Below are positions 32,418-42,932 of a stretch of DNA of 64,000 nt, piece by piece. Source of the DNA: Hymenobacter siberiensis (GTDB taxonomy: Bacteria > Bacteroidota > Bacteroidia > Cytophagales > Hymenobacteraceae); NCBI RefSeq assembly GCF_018967865.2, contig NZ_JAHLZY020000001.1, forward strand, positions 2,046,001 through 2,110,000, written 5' to 3'. The position numbers were made by a program, and so were the translations under genes. Position 1 is the first letter of the stretch; each line of letters begins with the position of its first letter. The notes beneath the pieces were generated by a model. The model searched no databases and was not told where the DNA came from. It saw only the letters and a list, made by a program, of their open reading frames with translations.

Positions 32418-33338
32418 TTATTTGCCGGGCGAAACATCAATGGCCACGCTTGGGGTTATGACAGGGGCCAATACGTCTTTGCTGGGATAGAATTTCCGCT
32501 CCCGCATGTCGTATACATTGCCCTTGGCTAGGATGTGCATGGTCACGTTTTCGATGGAAAGCACCGTGCCTTTTTTGGCGGCGGCGGCGTTGTTGTGCTG
32601 GATATTATGGCCGTCGAGGATGATAACGAGGTTAGAGCCAATGGTTTCGACCAGATTGCCTTGGGTGATGAGCACGCCGGTGTCCTCGCCCAGTCCAATG
32701 CCGATGAGCTTGGGGTGCAGCGCTACCGCCTCGATGAGCCGGCCAAAGCGGCCGCGCTTCACAAAGTGTGAGTCGATGATGGCGGCGGGTAGCAGACTCA
32801 GGCCAACGCCCATTTTCACGGCTCCTTTCAGCAGGGCATCGGGCACCGAGCCGCCCCGAATCATGGAATGCGACATGGCCACGGCCCCGGCACTGGTGCC
32901 GGCAATCACGAAATTCGGCTCGGCGTAGTAGCGCTGCGTCATGCGGTCGAGAAAGTCGGTTTCGCCGAACATCTCCCGCAGGCGCGACTGGTTGCCGCCC
33001 GAAAACATGACCACATCGGCGGCCATCAGGCGCTCCAGAAACTCGGGCTGGCGGGCATCTTCGGGCGTGCGAATGTCCATGATGCCGACGTTCAGGCAGT
33101 TAAGCATGGCGAAGGAGCCGATATAAATCGGGCCTACTTCCTCCGGAATCATGGAGGCGGTGGTGATGACTTCGATGCGCGGGTCGATTTTGCCGCTTTC
33201 GAGCACAATCCGCTTTAGGATGCCCAACTCGAAAAAGTTGAGGTAATACTTGCGGCGGGTTCGAGGGTTGGGGTACGTGCCCTTGTCCTCGTTGCCGCCC
33301 ACGGCGATGAGTTTGCCTAGCGGGATGATGGTTTTCAA
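32418..33338 (-). CDS. cphB: Cyanophycinase, peptidase family S51 (306 aa)
   Basis: GKLIAVGGNEDKG, VMFSGGNQSRL and the nucleophile motif FVIAGTSAGAVAMS (Ser149) identify the cyanophycinase family; PAAIIDSHFVKRGRFGRL and GIGLGEDTGVLI match its substrate site. The enzyme cuts the aspartate-arginine polymer cyanophycin to beta-Asp-Arg dipeptides. No cyanophycin synthetase is present in the window. It is not next to the isoaspartyl peptidase gene, only about 1.2 kb away, with an aldo/keto reductase between. Confidence 0.9.
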   Translation of the reverse strand: MKTIIPLGKLIAVGGNEDKGTYPNPRTRRKYYLNFFELGILKRIVLESGKIDPRIEVITTASMIPEEVGPIYIGSFAMLNCLNVGIMDIRTPEDARQPEFLERLMAADVVMFSGGNQSRLREMFGETDFLDRMTQRYYAEPNFVIAGTSAGAVAMSHSMIRGGSVPDALLKGAVKMGVGLSLLPAAIIDSHFVKRGRFGRLIEAVALHPKLIGIGLGEDTGVLITQGNLVETIGSNLVIILDGHNIQHNNAAAAKKGTVLSIENVTMHILAKGNVYDMRERKFYPSKDVLAPVITPSVAIDVSPGK

Positions 33339-33434
33339 CGGATGGGGGATATAACGGAGTGATGCAAAAACGAAAATACTTGGCGGCAGCCGGGCCGGGG
33401 CTGAACCCGGGGCAAAGTTCGGGCCGGATGGGAA

Positions 33435-35273
33435 TTAATCACGCGCGGGCCGGGCGGCGAGTAAAGAATCAAGCGTACTGGTCGTCACGGAATGGTAGTT
33501 CGGCCGTGCTTCGGCGTAGATGGCGCGGGCCCGCGCCAGTCCGTCGGGCGTAGCCAGCAGGGCCTGGTAGAGCGGCACCACAAATTTGCGACGGCCCACG
33601 TGAAGTAGAAATTTTTTCACCGCTCCATCGGCCGCCGCGTAGCCGGCCCGGATGGTGTGCGGAAACCAGGCGGCCAGAATTTCGGCATTACCGGAAGTGG
33701 TGAAGTGGAAGGAATCATCGAGTGCCGCCAGCTGCTCAGCCGCCAGGGTCGGGGAGAGACCGTGCAGAAAATGAACCCACTCGTGGCTGCCCCATTCGGT
33801 AGCGAGTGGGAGCAGAGCCGTCGGCGCGGTGCCCGCCTGCAGGCCGGCCAGCGCCTGGTCGACCTCGGCGAAACGGCGGGAAGTTGGTGTCGGCGCGTTG
33901 GGTGGGAGGCCGGGGCCATCGACCCAGGCGGCCAGGTTCAGGCGGGCTTCGAGGCCGGTCTCCCGGTCCAGTAGTTCGGCGCGGAGGTAGTGCAGGAAGG
34001 TGGCCGTGTCCATCGCCTGAAAACTGAAGCGGGCGAAGTACTCCTTAATAAAGGCATCGAGCCGGGGCCGGCTGATGAGCGACTCCAATGTCAGGAGCAG
34101 GGCGCAGCCTTTCTCGTAGGCAATCTCAGTGAGGCCTTCGTCGGGGTCGCGGCCGGCCAGGGCCAAGTGCAAATGGGTGTCGGGGCTGGCCGCACCAATT
34201 TCTTCAATGGTATGATGCAGCGCGGTGCGGCCCAGCACCTGGAGCATGTCGGCATATTCGCGCCCATACAAATGTTCCATGATGCGGCGCTCGAAATACA
34301 CCGTAAACCCTTCATTCAGCCAGAAATCATTCCACGTTCCATTTGTAACCAGGTTGCCCGACCAGGAGTGGGCCAGCTCGTGCGCCACCAAGCTGGTCAG
34401 GCTGCGGTCGCCGGCCAGAATGGTTGGTGTTACAAATGTTAACCGAGGGTTTTCCATGCCGCCGAAGGGGAAGGAGGGAGGCAGCACCAGCAAATCGTAG
34501 CGCTCCCAGCGGTAGGGGCCGTACAGCTGCTCGGCGGCGGCCACCATGTTCTCCAGGTCGGCAAATTCGTGGGTTGCTGCCGGTAGCGTAGCCGGCTCGG
34601 CGTAGATGCCCGTGCGGTTGCTGAGCGGGGCAAAAGCCAGGTCGCCCACGGCCAGCGCCATGAGGTAGGCCGGAATGGGCTGGGCCATGCGGAAGTGGTA
34701 CTCGCCGCTCGGGTCCAGCGCCTGCGGGTTCTCGGCGCTCATCAGGGCCAGCAGATGCGCGGGCACGTGCACTGTGGCCTCGTAGGTAAAGCGGATGCCC
34801 GGCGAGTCCTGGCACGGCAGCCAGGTGCGCGCCAGAATGGCCTGCGACTGCGTGAAGAGGAACGGCTCGGTGCCGGCCGTTTGCTCCGGGGCCAGCCACT
34901 GCAAGGCTGCCGCGTGCGGAGCCGTGCGGTAGCGAATGTGCACAGCCGTAGCGGTGGGCGGCAGTGCCACGCGCAGGGCCTGGCCCAGTATAGCATCGGG
35001 CGGGCCCAGCGTGAATGCGGTGGGCGTAGCCCGTCCGGTGGCATCAAGGGTTTCCACGGCTTCGATGCTCAGGTCGCGGGTGTCGAGCACAAGCTCGGTT
35101 GCCGCCCCGGGATTGGCGAGGTGCCAGGTGACGGTGCCAGCCAGCGTATGCTGGTCGAAGTCGACGGCCAGGGCCAGGGCGAGGTGGCGCACCCGCACGG
35201 GGCTGTCGCCGGCGTAGCTGTGCGGGTCGGCGGGCAGGGTGGCGGCGGTGGGGTCGAAAGCAGAAGGAGTCAT
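33435..35273 (-). CDS. M1-family metallo-aminopeptidase (612 aa)
   Basis: GGMENPRLTFV (exopeptidase motif) and HELAHSWSGNL with NEGFTVYFE downstream (zinc ligands and catalytic Glu, about residues 298-322) are definitive for M1. The N-terminal beta domain (YAGDSPVRVRHLALALAVDF) and the C-terminal helical part, as in LTA4-hydrolase-like bacterial aminopeptidases, complete the length. No clear signal peptide is seen. It removes N-terminal residues from peptides. Confidence 0.95.
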   Translation of the reverse strand: MTPSAFDPTAATLPADPHSYAGDSPVRVRHLALALAVDFDQHTLAGTVTWHLANPGAATELVLDTRDLSIEAVETLDATGRATPTAFTLGPPDAILGQALRVALPPTATAVHIRYRTAPHAAALQWLAPEQTAGTEPFLFTQSQAILARTWLPCQDSPGIRFTYEATVHVPAHLLALMSAENPQALDPSGEYHFRMAQPIPAYLMALAVGDLAFAPLSNRTGIYAEPATLPAATHEFADLENMVAAAEQLYGPYRWERYDLLVLPPSFPFGGMENPRLTFVTPTILAGDRSLTSLVAHELAHSWSGNLVTNGTWNDFWLNEGFTVYFERRIMEHLYGREYADMLQVLGRTALHHTIEEIGAASPDTHLHLALAGRDPDEGLTEIAYEKGCALLLTLESLISRPRLDAFIKEYFARFSFQAMDTATFLHYLRAELLDRETGLEARLNLAAWVDGPGLPPNAPTPTSRRFAEVDQALAGLQAGTAPTALLPLATEWGSHEWVHFLHGLSPTLAAEQLAALDDSFHFTTSGNAEILAAWFPHTIRAGYAAADGAVKKFLLHVGRRKFVVPLYQALLATPDGLARARAIYAEARPNYHSVTTSTLDSLLAARPARD

Positions 35274-35679
35274 ATAGGGAAGCGAAGAGGAGGGAAGCGA
35301 AGAGGTTACCGAAAATGCGTAGGTGGGCCCAGCGGGTTGCGCCGCGCCGGCCCGTATTAAAGTGCCGGTCCGAAATAACAGCCAGCCCGGCGGTTTGGCC
35401 CCGGTGGAAGGAATAGTGTGTGCCAGCGAGCGAGCGCCGGAAGCCTACTATACCCCGTTAAATACGGCTGTTTGAGCCAGCCCGATAATGGGAGCATTTT
35501 TTTTGCGCTGGATTTGGTACGATTCCGGCCCTGTGGCAACACGCTGTGGCCCGCAATGGCGTACTTTGCAACCGGACTGCCTGCGGGTGGCCCGGTGCAA
35601 CCCCGCCAGCAGCTTGGCAGTACAACGCACATTCCCCGGTCCCGGCCAGGGCTACTTTCCGCCCGCTTTATTCCCTTTA
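35274..35679. other. Divergent intergenic region, about 400 bp
   Basis: Lies between the oppositely facing aminopeptidase and L,D-transpeptidase genes. It probably carries both promoters, but no clear consensus elements or repeats were found. Confidence 0.5.
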
Positions 35680-37434
35680 ATGAATTTTATTCTCCGAACT
35701 ACTTCCCTGCTGTGGCTGCTCCTGTTGGCAGCCCTCGGCAGCACTACCTTTGCTTCCTGCGGCTCCGATTCGCAGACCCAGACCGCCGGTCAAACGGCGA
35801 CCGACTCGTCGGAGGTTACCACCGTGGCCGGCCCCCAGCTGCTGCTCGACAGTATGGCGTTTATCAAGGCCTTCCAGGCCGAACCCAAATTCACGGCGCA
35901 GCTGCTTCCGGCGCGCCGCTTCTACCGGGAAAGGGGCTTCAGGCTAGGCTGGTTTAAGGACCACAAACCCGTAGAACGGGTGAAGACCTTGCAGGACATC
36001 ATTGCTAAAGCTGGCAATGAGGGGCTAAACCCTAAAGACTACCAGATTAAGGACATATCCCAGATGCTGGCTGAGCTGGAAAAGGTTCAGAGCGACTCCG
36101 TGCGCCGCAATACGCTGGAGCGCCAGGCAGATATTGCCCTGACAGGCACGTACATGAAATGGGCCAACGACTACTATCGGGGCATCGCCAATCCGCACGA
36201 TAAGAAGGACACTTCGTGGATGGTCAAACCCAATAAAATCAAGCTTAATAAGGCGCTGTTCACCTTCCTGGGCGAGCGCAAAAGCCGTTACAACTACTAC
36301 GAGTTTGCCCCCCTGCACCCCGAGTACGACCAGTTGAAACAGGCCCTTGCCACTTACCGGGCCCAGGAGCGGGCCGGTGGCTGGCCCACCCTGCCCGCCA
36401 CCCTCAACCTGAAGCCCGGAGCCGCCTCGCCGGCGGTAGCTGCCCTGCGCAAGCGCCTGCTCGATAGCGTTGGCGGGGCCGATGCCAGTACGCCCGCGCC
36501 CGCTGCTGCCAAGCTTGGAGCCCCGGCTGTTGCAGCTCCCAATGCCCAGGTTTACGACCCCGAATTGGTGCAGGCCGTTAAGTTATTTCAGCAGGATGCT
36601 GGCTTGAAGCCAACCGGCATTGTCAGCGGTGAGACGCTAAAGCAGCTTAACGTTCCCATTGGCTCGCGTATCGACCAGCTCATTTTGAACATGGAGCGCT
36701 GGCGCTGGCTGCCCAAAAAGTTCGAGCCGGACTACCTGCTCGTGAATATTCCGGAGTACACGCTGCACGTAATCGAAGCCGACAAGGAGGTGTTCAATAT
36801 GCGCGTCATCGTGGGTAAGGTGCTGCACGAAACGCCGGTGTTCAGCGATAAAATGGAATATGTAGTGCTGGCTCCTTACTGGAACGTGCCGTTCAGCATC
36901 ATCGCAAATGAGCTGCGCAGCAAGCTGGTGGCCAACCCCAACTACCTTGACCGCCTCGATATGGAGGTGGTGAAGGGCTATGGCCGTAAGGCGACCGCCG
37001 TCAACCCGGCCTCCGTGGACTGGGCCAACGTGACGCAGTCGACATTCAAATACACGCTGCGCCGCCGTCCTGGTCCCAAGAATGACCTGGGTGACGTGAA
37101 GTTTATCTTCCCCAACTCGAACGATATTTACCTGCACGACACGCCCCACGACGAGCTGTTTTCGCAGAGCAACCGCAGCTTCAGCCACGGCTGCGTGCGG
37201 GTTTCCGAGCCCATTAAACTGGCCACCTACCTGCTGCGCAATCGGCCCGAATGGGACCAGGCCACCATCCTGGATACCATTGCCAAGCACCGCGAAAAGT
37301 ATATTACGCTGAAGAAAAAGTTGCCCGTTTACCTGGTCTATTTCACGGCCTGGGCTGATGCCGCCGGCCATCCTCACTTCCGCGACGACATCTACGGGCT
37401 GGACAAAAAGCTCGCCCGCGAGTACTTCGACTAG
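35680..37434 (+). CDS. L,D-transpeptidase, YcbB-like (584 aa)
   Basis: Start MNFILRTTSLLWLLLLAAL gives a lipoprotein-type signal peptide ending FASC. A scaffold domain (QDIIAKAGNEGLNPKDYQ) and a peptidoglycan-binding-like segment (VQAVKLFQQDAGLKPTGIVSGETLKQLN) precede the YkuD catalytic domain, with HDTPHDELFSQSNRSFSHGCVRVSEP (catalytic His and Cys, near residue 505). It forms 3-3 cross-links or attaches proteins to peptidoglycan in the periplasm. Size and order match the YcbB/LdtD group. Monocistronic with a terminator. Confidence 0.93.
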   Translation: MNFILRTTSLLWLLLLAALGSTTFASCGSDSQTQTAGQTATDSSEVTTVAGPQLLLDSMAFIKAFQAEPKFTAQLLPARRFYRERGFRLGWFKDHKPVERVKTLQDIIAKAGNEGLNPKDYQIKDISQMLAELEKVQSDSVRRNTLERQADIALTGTYMKWANDYYRGIANPHDKKDTSWMVKPNKIKLNKALFTFLGERKSRYNYYEFAPLHPEYDQLKQALATYRAQERAGGWPTLPATLNLKPGAASPAVAALRKRLLDSVGGADASTPAPAAAKLGAPAVAAPNAQVYDPELVQAVKLFQQDAGLKPTGIVSGETLKQLNVPIGSRIDQLILNMERWRWLPKKFEPDYLLVNIPEYTLHVIEADKEVFNMRVIVGKVLHETPVFSDKMEYVVLAPYWNVPFSIIANELRSKLVANPNYLDRLDMEVVKGYGRKATAVNPASVDWANVTQSTFKYTLRRRPGPKNDLGDVKFIFPNSNDIYLHDTPHDELFSQSNRSFSHGCVRVSEPIKLATYLLRNRPEWDQATILDTIAKHREKYITLKKKLPVYLVYFTAWADAAGHPHFRDDIYGLDKKLAREYFD

Positions 37435-37484
37435 CCCCAATCCTATCCGTGCCCCTGCTCCCGGGCCAGCGGCAAAGACTACTG

Positions 37485-37525
37485 AAAAGGCCCGGCAACC
37501 GAGAGGTTGCCGGGCCTTTTTTCGC
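37485..37525 (+). terminator. Rho-independent terminator of the L,D-transpeptidase gene
   Basis: aaaaggcccggcaacc pairs with ggttgccgggcctttt, followed by T. Confidence 0.9.
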
Positions 37526-37858
37526 ACCTGTATTCGGATAAGCCATGCGAAAGCCAGGGCTTAATTCGGGCTGAAAAAGATGCGCTACCGCTTGGTATTG
37601 GTACTAGCGGAACTCTGGTAAAAGGGAAGATTTGCCGAGCACGTAGCCCCGGACGGGAAGCAAAATTACGCGTGTCTGGCCGCGCCAAAAACAGGGAAAA
37701 GGAGTACTCCATGGCTGATTACATTTGTTTGAAAGTGTGCTAAAGGAGTATGCACTGCATGCTATTAACAGATGTAAACACATAGGACTTAGCTGTATTG
37801 ATACAATTGTAATCTGCACAGTATAAGTAATAATATCCGCCCTCTTGATTCTAAGCGC
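37526..37858. other. AT-rich intergenic region with no gene recognised
   Basis: No convincing coding frame. The last part is AT-rich and leads to the promoter of the HTH gene. Confidence 0.5.
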
Positions 37859-37866
37859 TACATTTG
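37859..37866 (+). promoter_or_regulatory. -7 promoter element of the HTH gene
   Basis: TACATTTG matches TAnnTTTG, 18 bases before the ATG, so the leader would be very short. Confidence 0.5.
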
Positions 37867-37883
37867 TAACCAAAATACCAACT

Positions 37884-38666
37884 ATGGTTGAGCGCATCAG
37901 AGAAATACTAGAAAGCCGACAGCTCACGCCCACGCAGTTTGCAGACCTTATTGGCGTGGCCCGGCCTATTGTCAGCCACATTCTCTCGGGCCGCAACAAG
38001 CCTAGTCTGGAAGTCGTCCAACGCATTCTGGCCGCTATGCCCGATTTGGCCATGCCGTGGCTGCTGAACGGTGCCGGACCCATGCTGGCCCCAGCGGCCG
38101 CCATGCCTGCGATGTCGCCGGAGGCCGCCAGTGGGGCGGCTGCCCCAACTACCCCCAGCCCAGTGTCCGTAGTGGACGATGAGCGCGCTCAAGCCCCTGT
38201 GTTGGCTACTGTGGAGGCGCCCCAAGCTCCTGAATTAAGTGCTCAAATGGTTGGTAGTAAGTTGTTAAATACTGCGGCCCTTCCAGTCGCCCCGCTACGT
38301 GCCAGTATACCGACTCCGGCCCGTAGCCTGGTTGTAACCAAGCGTTTTATAGCTAGTGCAGCCCCCTTGGATGCATTGCCAACGGCTTCGGATACCAGCC
38401 AGGCCCCACCTCCGCCCCCCACTTTAGAAGCGGAGTTGCCGCCGACGATGATGCCGATGCAGGAGGCTATCACTGGCCCTTCCGCCTCCCTGCTCACGCA
38501 TGTGGTAGAGGTACCGGCTACGGCTGCTCCATTCCAGCCGCTGCCGGCCCCTGCTACGCCGGGCGATGCTCTGGCTTCGGCGCTGTTTGCGGGCGGCGAC
38601 AAGCCCATCCGCCGGATTGTGATTTTCTACCGCGACGGCTCCTTTGCCGATTATCAACCCGAGTAA
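37884..38666 (+). CDS. HTH (XRE/Cro-type) protein with long Pro/Ala linker (260 aa)
   Basis: Residues 1-62 are a helix-turn-helix: MVERIREILESRQLTPTQFA, IGVARPIVSHILSGRNKPSL, with PWLLNG at the end, typical of Bacteroidota XRE regulators. Residues 65-235 are low complexity (Pro, Ala, Thr, Ser). The last 20 residues (RRIVIFYRDGSFADYQPE) are ordered and probably form a conserved beta hairpin. It binds DNA; the tail may sense or recruit. No adjacent operon: about 980 bp of AT-rich DNA follows. Confidence 0.85.
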   Translation: MVERIREILESRQLTPTQFADLIGVARPIVSHILSGRNKPSLEVVQRILAAMPDLAMPWLLNGAGPMLAPAAAMPAMSPEAASGAAAPTTPSPVSVVDDERAQAPVLATVEAPQAPELSAQMVGSKLLNTAALPVAPLRASIPTPARSLVVTKRFIASAAPLDALPTASDTSQAPPPPPTLEAELPPTMMPMQEAITGPSASLLTHVVEVPATAAPFQPLPAPATPGDALASALFAGGDKPIRRIVIFYRDGSFADYQPE

Positions 38667-39609
38667 TTTGCGGGTTGAGCGGCCGTGATATTTGCTGCTA
38701 TGCCACTCCCTTGTCAGGTGACTGTTGTCAGACCATGGCCGGGTATGAAGCGGCAATCTGCCAGCCTTAGTCTGGCGTATATCATAGAGAATGTATGCTG
38801 GTACAGCCGTTTCACGCATGCTGCGTAACGGTGCAGATTCCGGGATTTGGCTCACTCTTCCCAACCTGGCGCTACTGTCAAAGCCCCGCCTGTATCTTGA
38901 TTTCAGGCTTCCCTTTATAGAGCTGTAATACTGCTGCCTGTATAAAAAATATTCAACTTGTCAGGTCTTTTAGTGAGGCTTTTAGCAGCTTCCCGTGGTA
39001 TCGTTCCAATGTCGTGATGCCCTATGAATATAACGATATTATATTGCACCAAATGCTAATTTTTGTGGTCTGACTTCGTGTTGTCTATATGGAAGCTATT
39101 TGAGTTCATAAAACGTTTTTTTTCAATGATTTGCATTAAGCTAACGAAAGTGCTGGTTTGGTTTAATATACGAGGTTGCCACGGCTTTGGCTTGTAGTTG
39201 ATACGCTTGATAATCCCAGCTATTTGAGTAGTAAAATATCGGGTGTTACACTAGCATTAGCTGTCTGCTGCTAACGAATTTGACATGTCAGGCAGCTTAA
39301 GCAACGTTGTTAAATGCTATGAGTGTTTTTGTGGCAGTACAAGGGCTACTAACATAATGAGCCCGGTTTTGAGACCATTGGCTTGTCATTGCAGGCCAAC
39401 ACATCAGTCGATTCATGTTCTTTTAAAGGCTTGGGGCTAGGTCAGATGCAACGGGGGAATCTTGCTAGGCATCAGGGCTGAAAAATGCTTGTATTGTCAA
39501 TTGTAAATGACCGTAAATAAGTGTGTGCGGCTTTGCTGGCGTGGCCTTATGGCGGCGCGATAATGGCATTCGGCGCTGTGATGATTGCGCGCTTGCTTGT
39601 CTGGTCGGG
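38667..39609. other. AT-rich gap of about 0.95 kb without a gene
   Basis: No sustained coding frame on either strand; base composition falls to about 43% GC against over 60% around it. No tRNA, repeat array or clear promoter seen. It might be a decayed gene or transferred DNA. Confidence 0.55.
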
Positions 39610-39640
39610 TTGTTCGTTTGGCGGCCGTTGGCTACCTTCG
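39610..39640 (+). promoter_or_regulatory. Promoter of the small lipoprotein gene
   Basis: TTG at 39610-39612, 20-base spacer, TACCTTCG at 39633-39640, four bases before the ATG, so transcripts may be nearly leaderless. Confidence 0.5.
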
Positions 39641-39644
39641 TAGC

Positions 39645-39830
39645 ATGAAACTGACCCGCACGAATCTTTGGTTGGCCGCCGCCGCGGCAATGCTCCTGAC
39701 GGCCTCTTGCGCCCAGGCCCCCGATGCCGCTGAGGCTGAGAAAGACCCTTCCGCTGATGCCGCCTACAAGCGTGGCCACCGCGCCGAAGGCTACCGCGAA
39801 GCTCAACGCTCCAACGTGACCCGCAACTAA
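39645..39830 (+). CDS. Small lipoprotein (61 aa)
   Basis: Start MKLTRTNLWLAAAAAMLLTASC (lipobox LTAS-C); the mature part is short, charged and disordered, ending REAQRSNVTRN. It has its own promoter and terminator. Function unknown; small lipoproteins of this kind are common in this group. Confidence 0.75.
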   Translation: MKLTRTNLWLAAAAAMLLTASCAQAPDAAEAEKDPSADAAYKRGHRAEGYREAQRSNVTRN

Positions 39831-39866
39831 GGCCAGCGGCTGGCTTAGCAGCCGCGCCTGATAAAA

Positions 39867-39913
39867 CACAGAAAAAGCCCCCGCCAGATTTTTGGCGGGG
39901 GCTTTTTCTGTGT
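39867..39913 (+). terminator. Rho-independent terminator
   Basis: cagaaaaagcccccgcca pairs with tggcgggggctttttctg, 36 bp after the small lipoprotein gene. Confidence 0.9.
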
Positions 39914-39953
39914 CGTCAGCTTTTGTCCATCGGGGCCGGGTGGCCCGACCGGC

Positions 39954-40442
39954 TTAGTAAACGGCAACCAGTACCGGTGTGGGTACCGGCGCAGCGTCGA
40001 AGTTCGGCAGGGTGATGCCGGCCAGCAGGTCGCGCTCCAGCAGGTCGGCCCAGGTGCGGAGGTAGAGCACTACATCGTCGCGCTGGTTGTGGCGCAGGGT
40101 GTCGCGGCGCTCGAAAGGAATGGCGGCCCGGATGGTGGCGTCCGAGATGCGTTCGAGGTGCGTGAGGTCGGAGCGGGTGAAGCCGAGGGCCAGCATCTCG
40201 TCAATGGTCTGGTCGATGGGCAGGCCGCTGGTGGGGCAATAGTCGATAATCTGACGCTCCCAGTCGCCGTAGCGCTGCATGGCGCGGGCGTGGATTTCGG
40301 CTTTGGTCAGCTGTGTAATGGTCTGGGCGAGGTGGCCGCAGTTGCAGCTGCCCATGTGGCCCCACTGGTAGGGGGCCTGGGTGGCGAGGCGCTGGGCCGT
40401 GTCGCGCAGGGCCTGAATGACGGGAAGCGTAGGCTGAGCCAT
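39954..40442 (-). CDS. Uncharacterised protein (162 aa)
   Basis: No family recognised. The sequence begins MAQPTLPVIQALRDTAQRL; a CNCGHLAQ stretch near residue 33 and a later TSGLPIDQTIDEMLALGF suggest a small metal-containing or helical protein. It has no signal peptide and seems monocistronic. Likely conserved in the genus, judging by codon use. Confidence 0.6.
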   Translation of the reverse strand: MAQPTLPVIQALRDTAQRLATQAPYQWGHMGSCNCGHLAQTITQLTKAEIHARAMQRYGDWERQIIDYCPTSGLPIDQTIDEMLALGFTRSDLTHLERISDATIRAAIPFERRDTLRHNQRDDVVLYLRTWADLLERDLLAGITLPNFDAAPVPTPVLVAVY

Positions 40443-40486
40443 AAAGAAGCAAAAAGTTAGTTGCGAAGCAGCAAGTAATCTGCCCT

Positions 40487-40536
40487 AAAAAGCAGCAGGC
40501 CCCGGAAAAAGTTTTCCGGGGCCTGCTGCTTTTTGA
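40487..40536. terminator. Strong hairpin terminator
   Basis: agcagcaggccccggaaaa pairs with ttttccggggcctgctgct and is flanked by A- and T-tracts. Confidence 0.8.
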
Positions 40537-40562
40537 TAAATCGGTTGTCAATAAAAAAGGTT

Positions 40563-40826
40563 GTCATGCTGAGCGCAGCCGAAGCATCTCTACCGCAATG
40601 GTAAGTCCAATCAAAAGGATTAGAACAAACTCAAGGTCCGTGTACACGATATAGAGACGCAATAGTTGGAGTTTCGTCGTTGCTGATGTTGTTATAACTG
40701 CGCAGGTTTGTGCGGTCCCGGTCGTTCAACGACGAGACGCAAATGTTGCGTCTCTACATCGTGTACGTAGACTCCGAAACATCTCTAGTTACGCGGTAGA
40801 GATGCTTCGGCTGCGCTCAGCATGAC
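40563..40826. repeat. gtcatgctgagc palindrome with a second palindrome nested in its loop
   Basis: Outer arms gtcatgctgagcgcagccga and its complement (40563-40582 and 40807-40826) enclose a distinct inner palindrome (40641-40766) with arms tgtacacgatatagagacgc and gcgtctctacatcgtgtac. In other copies the loop is only about 40 bases. Confidence 0.85.
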
Positions 40827-40855
40827 TCCTTTCCGACTGCTCTGGCTAAAAGTGT

Positions 40856-42340
<1,485 letters not shown>

Positions 42341-42383
42341 GTTGAGGGGAAATTGGGCGCACTGGAATCAAACCTTTCGGTTC

Positions 42384-42486
42384 GTCATGCTGAGCGTAGC
42401 CGAAGCATCTCGCGTGGGGTAGTAATCCTTTTCTTACGATTGAATCACGGCCCCGAGCGAGATGCTTCGACTGCGCTCAGCATGAC
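42384..42486. repeat. gtcatgctgagc-family palindrome
   Basis: Arms gtcatgctgagcgtagccga and tcgactgcgctcagcatgac around a loop of about 60 bases, just upstream of the RhlE-like gene. Confidence 0.88.
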
Positions 42487-42528
42487 GGACTGGTAAAAGC
42501 AGGCCCATTGTGCTGAAGTAAAATATTG

Positions 42529-42757
42529 GTGGACAGTCGTCCACGGAATGAGTGGTTGAGCCTGTGGCGTAGCACAGGCGGGCATGGCCACGCCGGACGA
42601 GGCCAAGCGTGGGCGGGGTTGGCGGCTCGTCGGAGGCCGTCAGATTCCCTGTCTGAAGAGAAGTTGGGGTGAGGTGCGCTTACTTGCGGAGGCAGCCGAG
42701 GCGCGGGGCTTTGCCCGACGCGGCCGGGCAGCGGGCTGCTCCGACGGCGGCCCTGGT
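42529..42757 (-). ncRNA. Candidate structured RNA of unknown type
   Basis: No coding frame looks real here. On the minus strand TACCTTTG (complement at 42763-42770) could be a -7 element, followed by a GC-rich stretch that folds into many hairpins: CCTGTG-CTACG-CCACAGG, CAGA/TCTG, GCGTGG/CCACGC and a long-range GTCGGAG/CTCCGAC pair. A terminal stem GTGGAC-GACT-GTCCAC (42529-42544) is followed by an AT-rich stretch. Signatures of RNase P RNA, tmRNA and SRP RNA were looked for and not found. Confidence 0.3.
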
Positions 42758-42932
42758 GGGCACAAAGGTACAACACAGATGCGCGAATGCCCGTCTGAGC
42801 TACTGCCGGACCAGCGGCCTGGCCCGGGAAGGGCCCGCCAGCCCCTCCGGGTAGTGGGCTCCGCGGCCGGTTTTCATCGTTCCACAGCTCGTCCTTCAAC
42901 TTCCGGCCGGGCCAATACCCTTACCCGCATTC

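Noticed and set aside
37507..37743. A 78-codon frame between the transpeptidase terminator and the HTH gene
   Set aside because: It starts inside the terminator hairpin and shows no signal peptide, domain or promoter.
42529..42757. RNase P RNA, tmRNA or SRP RNA
   Set aside because: The conserved RNase P, tmRNA tag/terminal and SRP loop signatures were not found on either strand.
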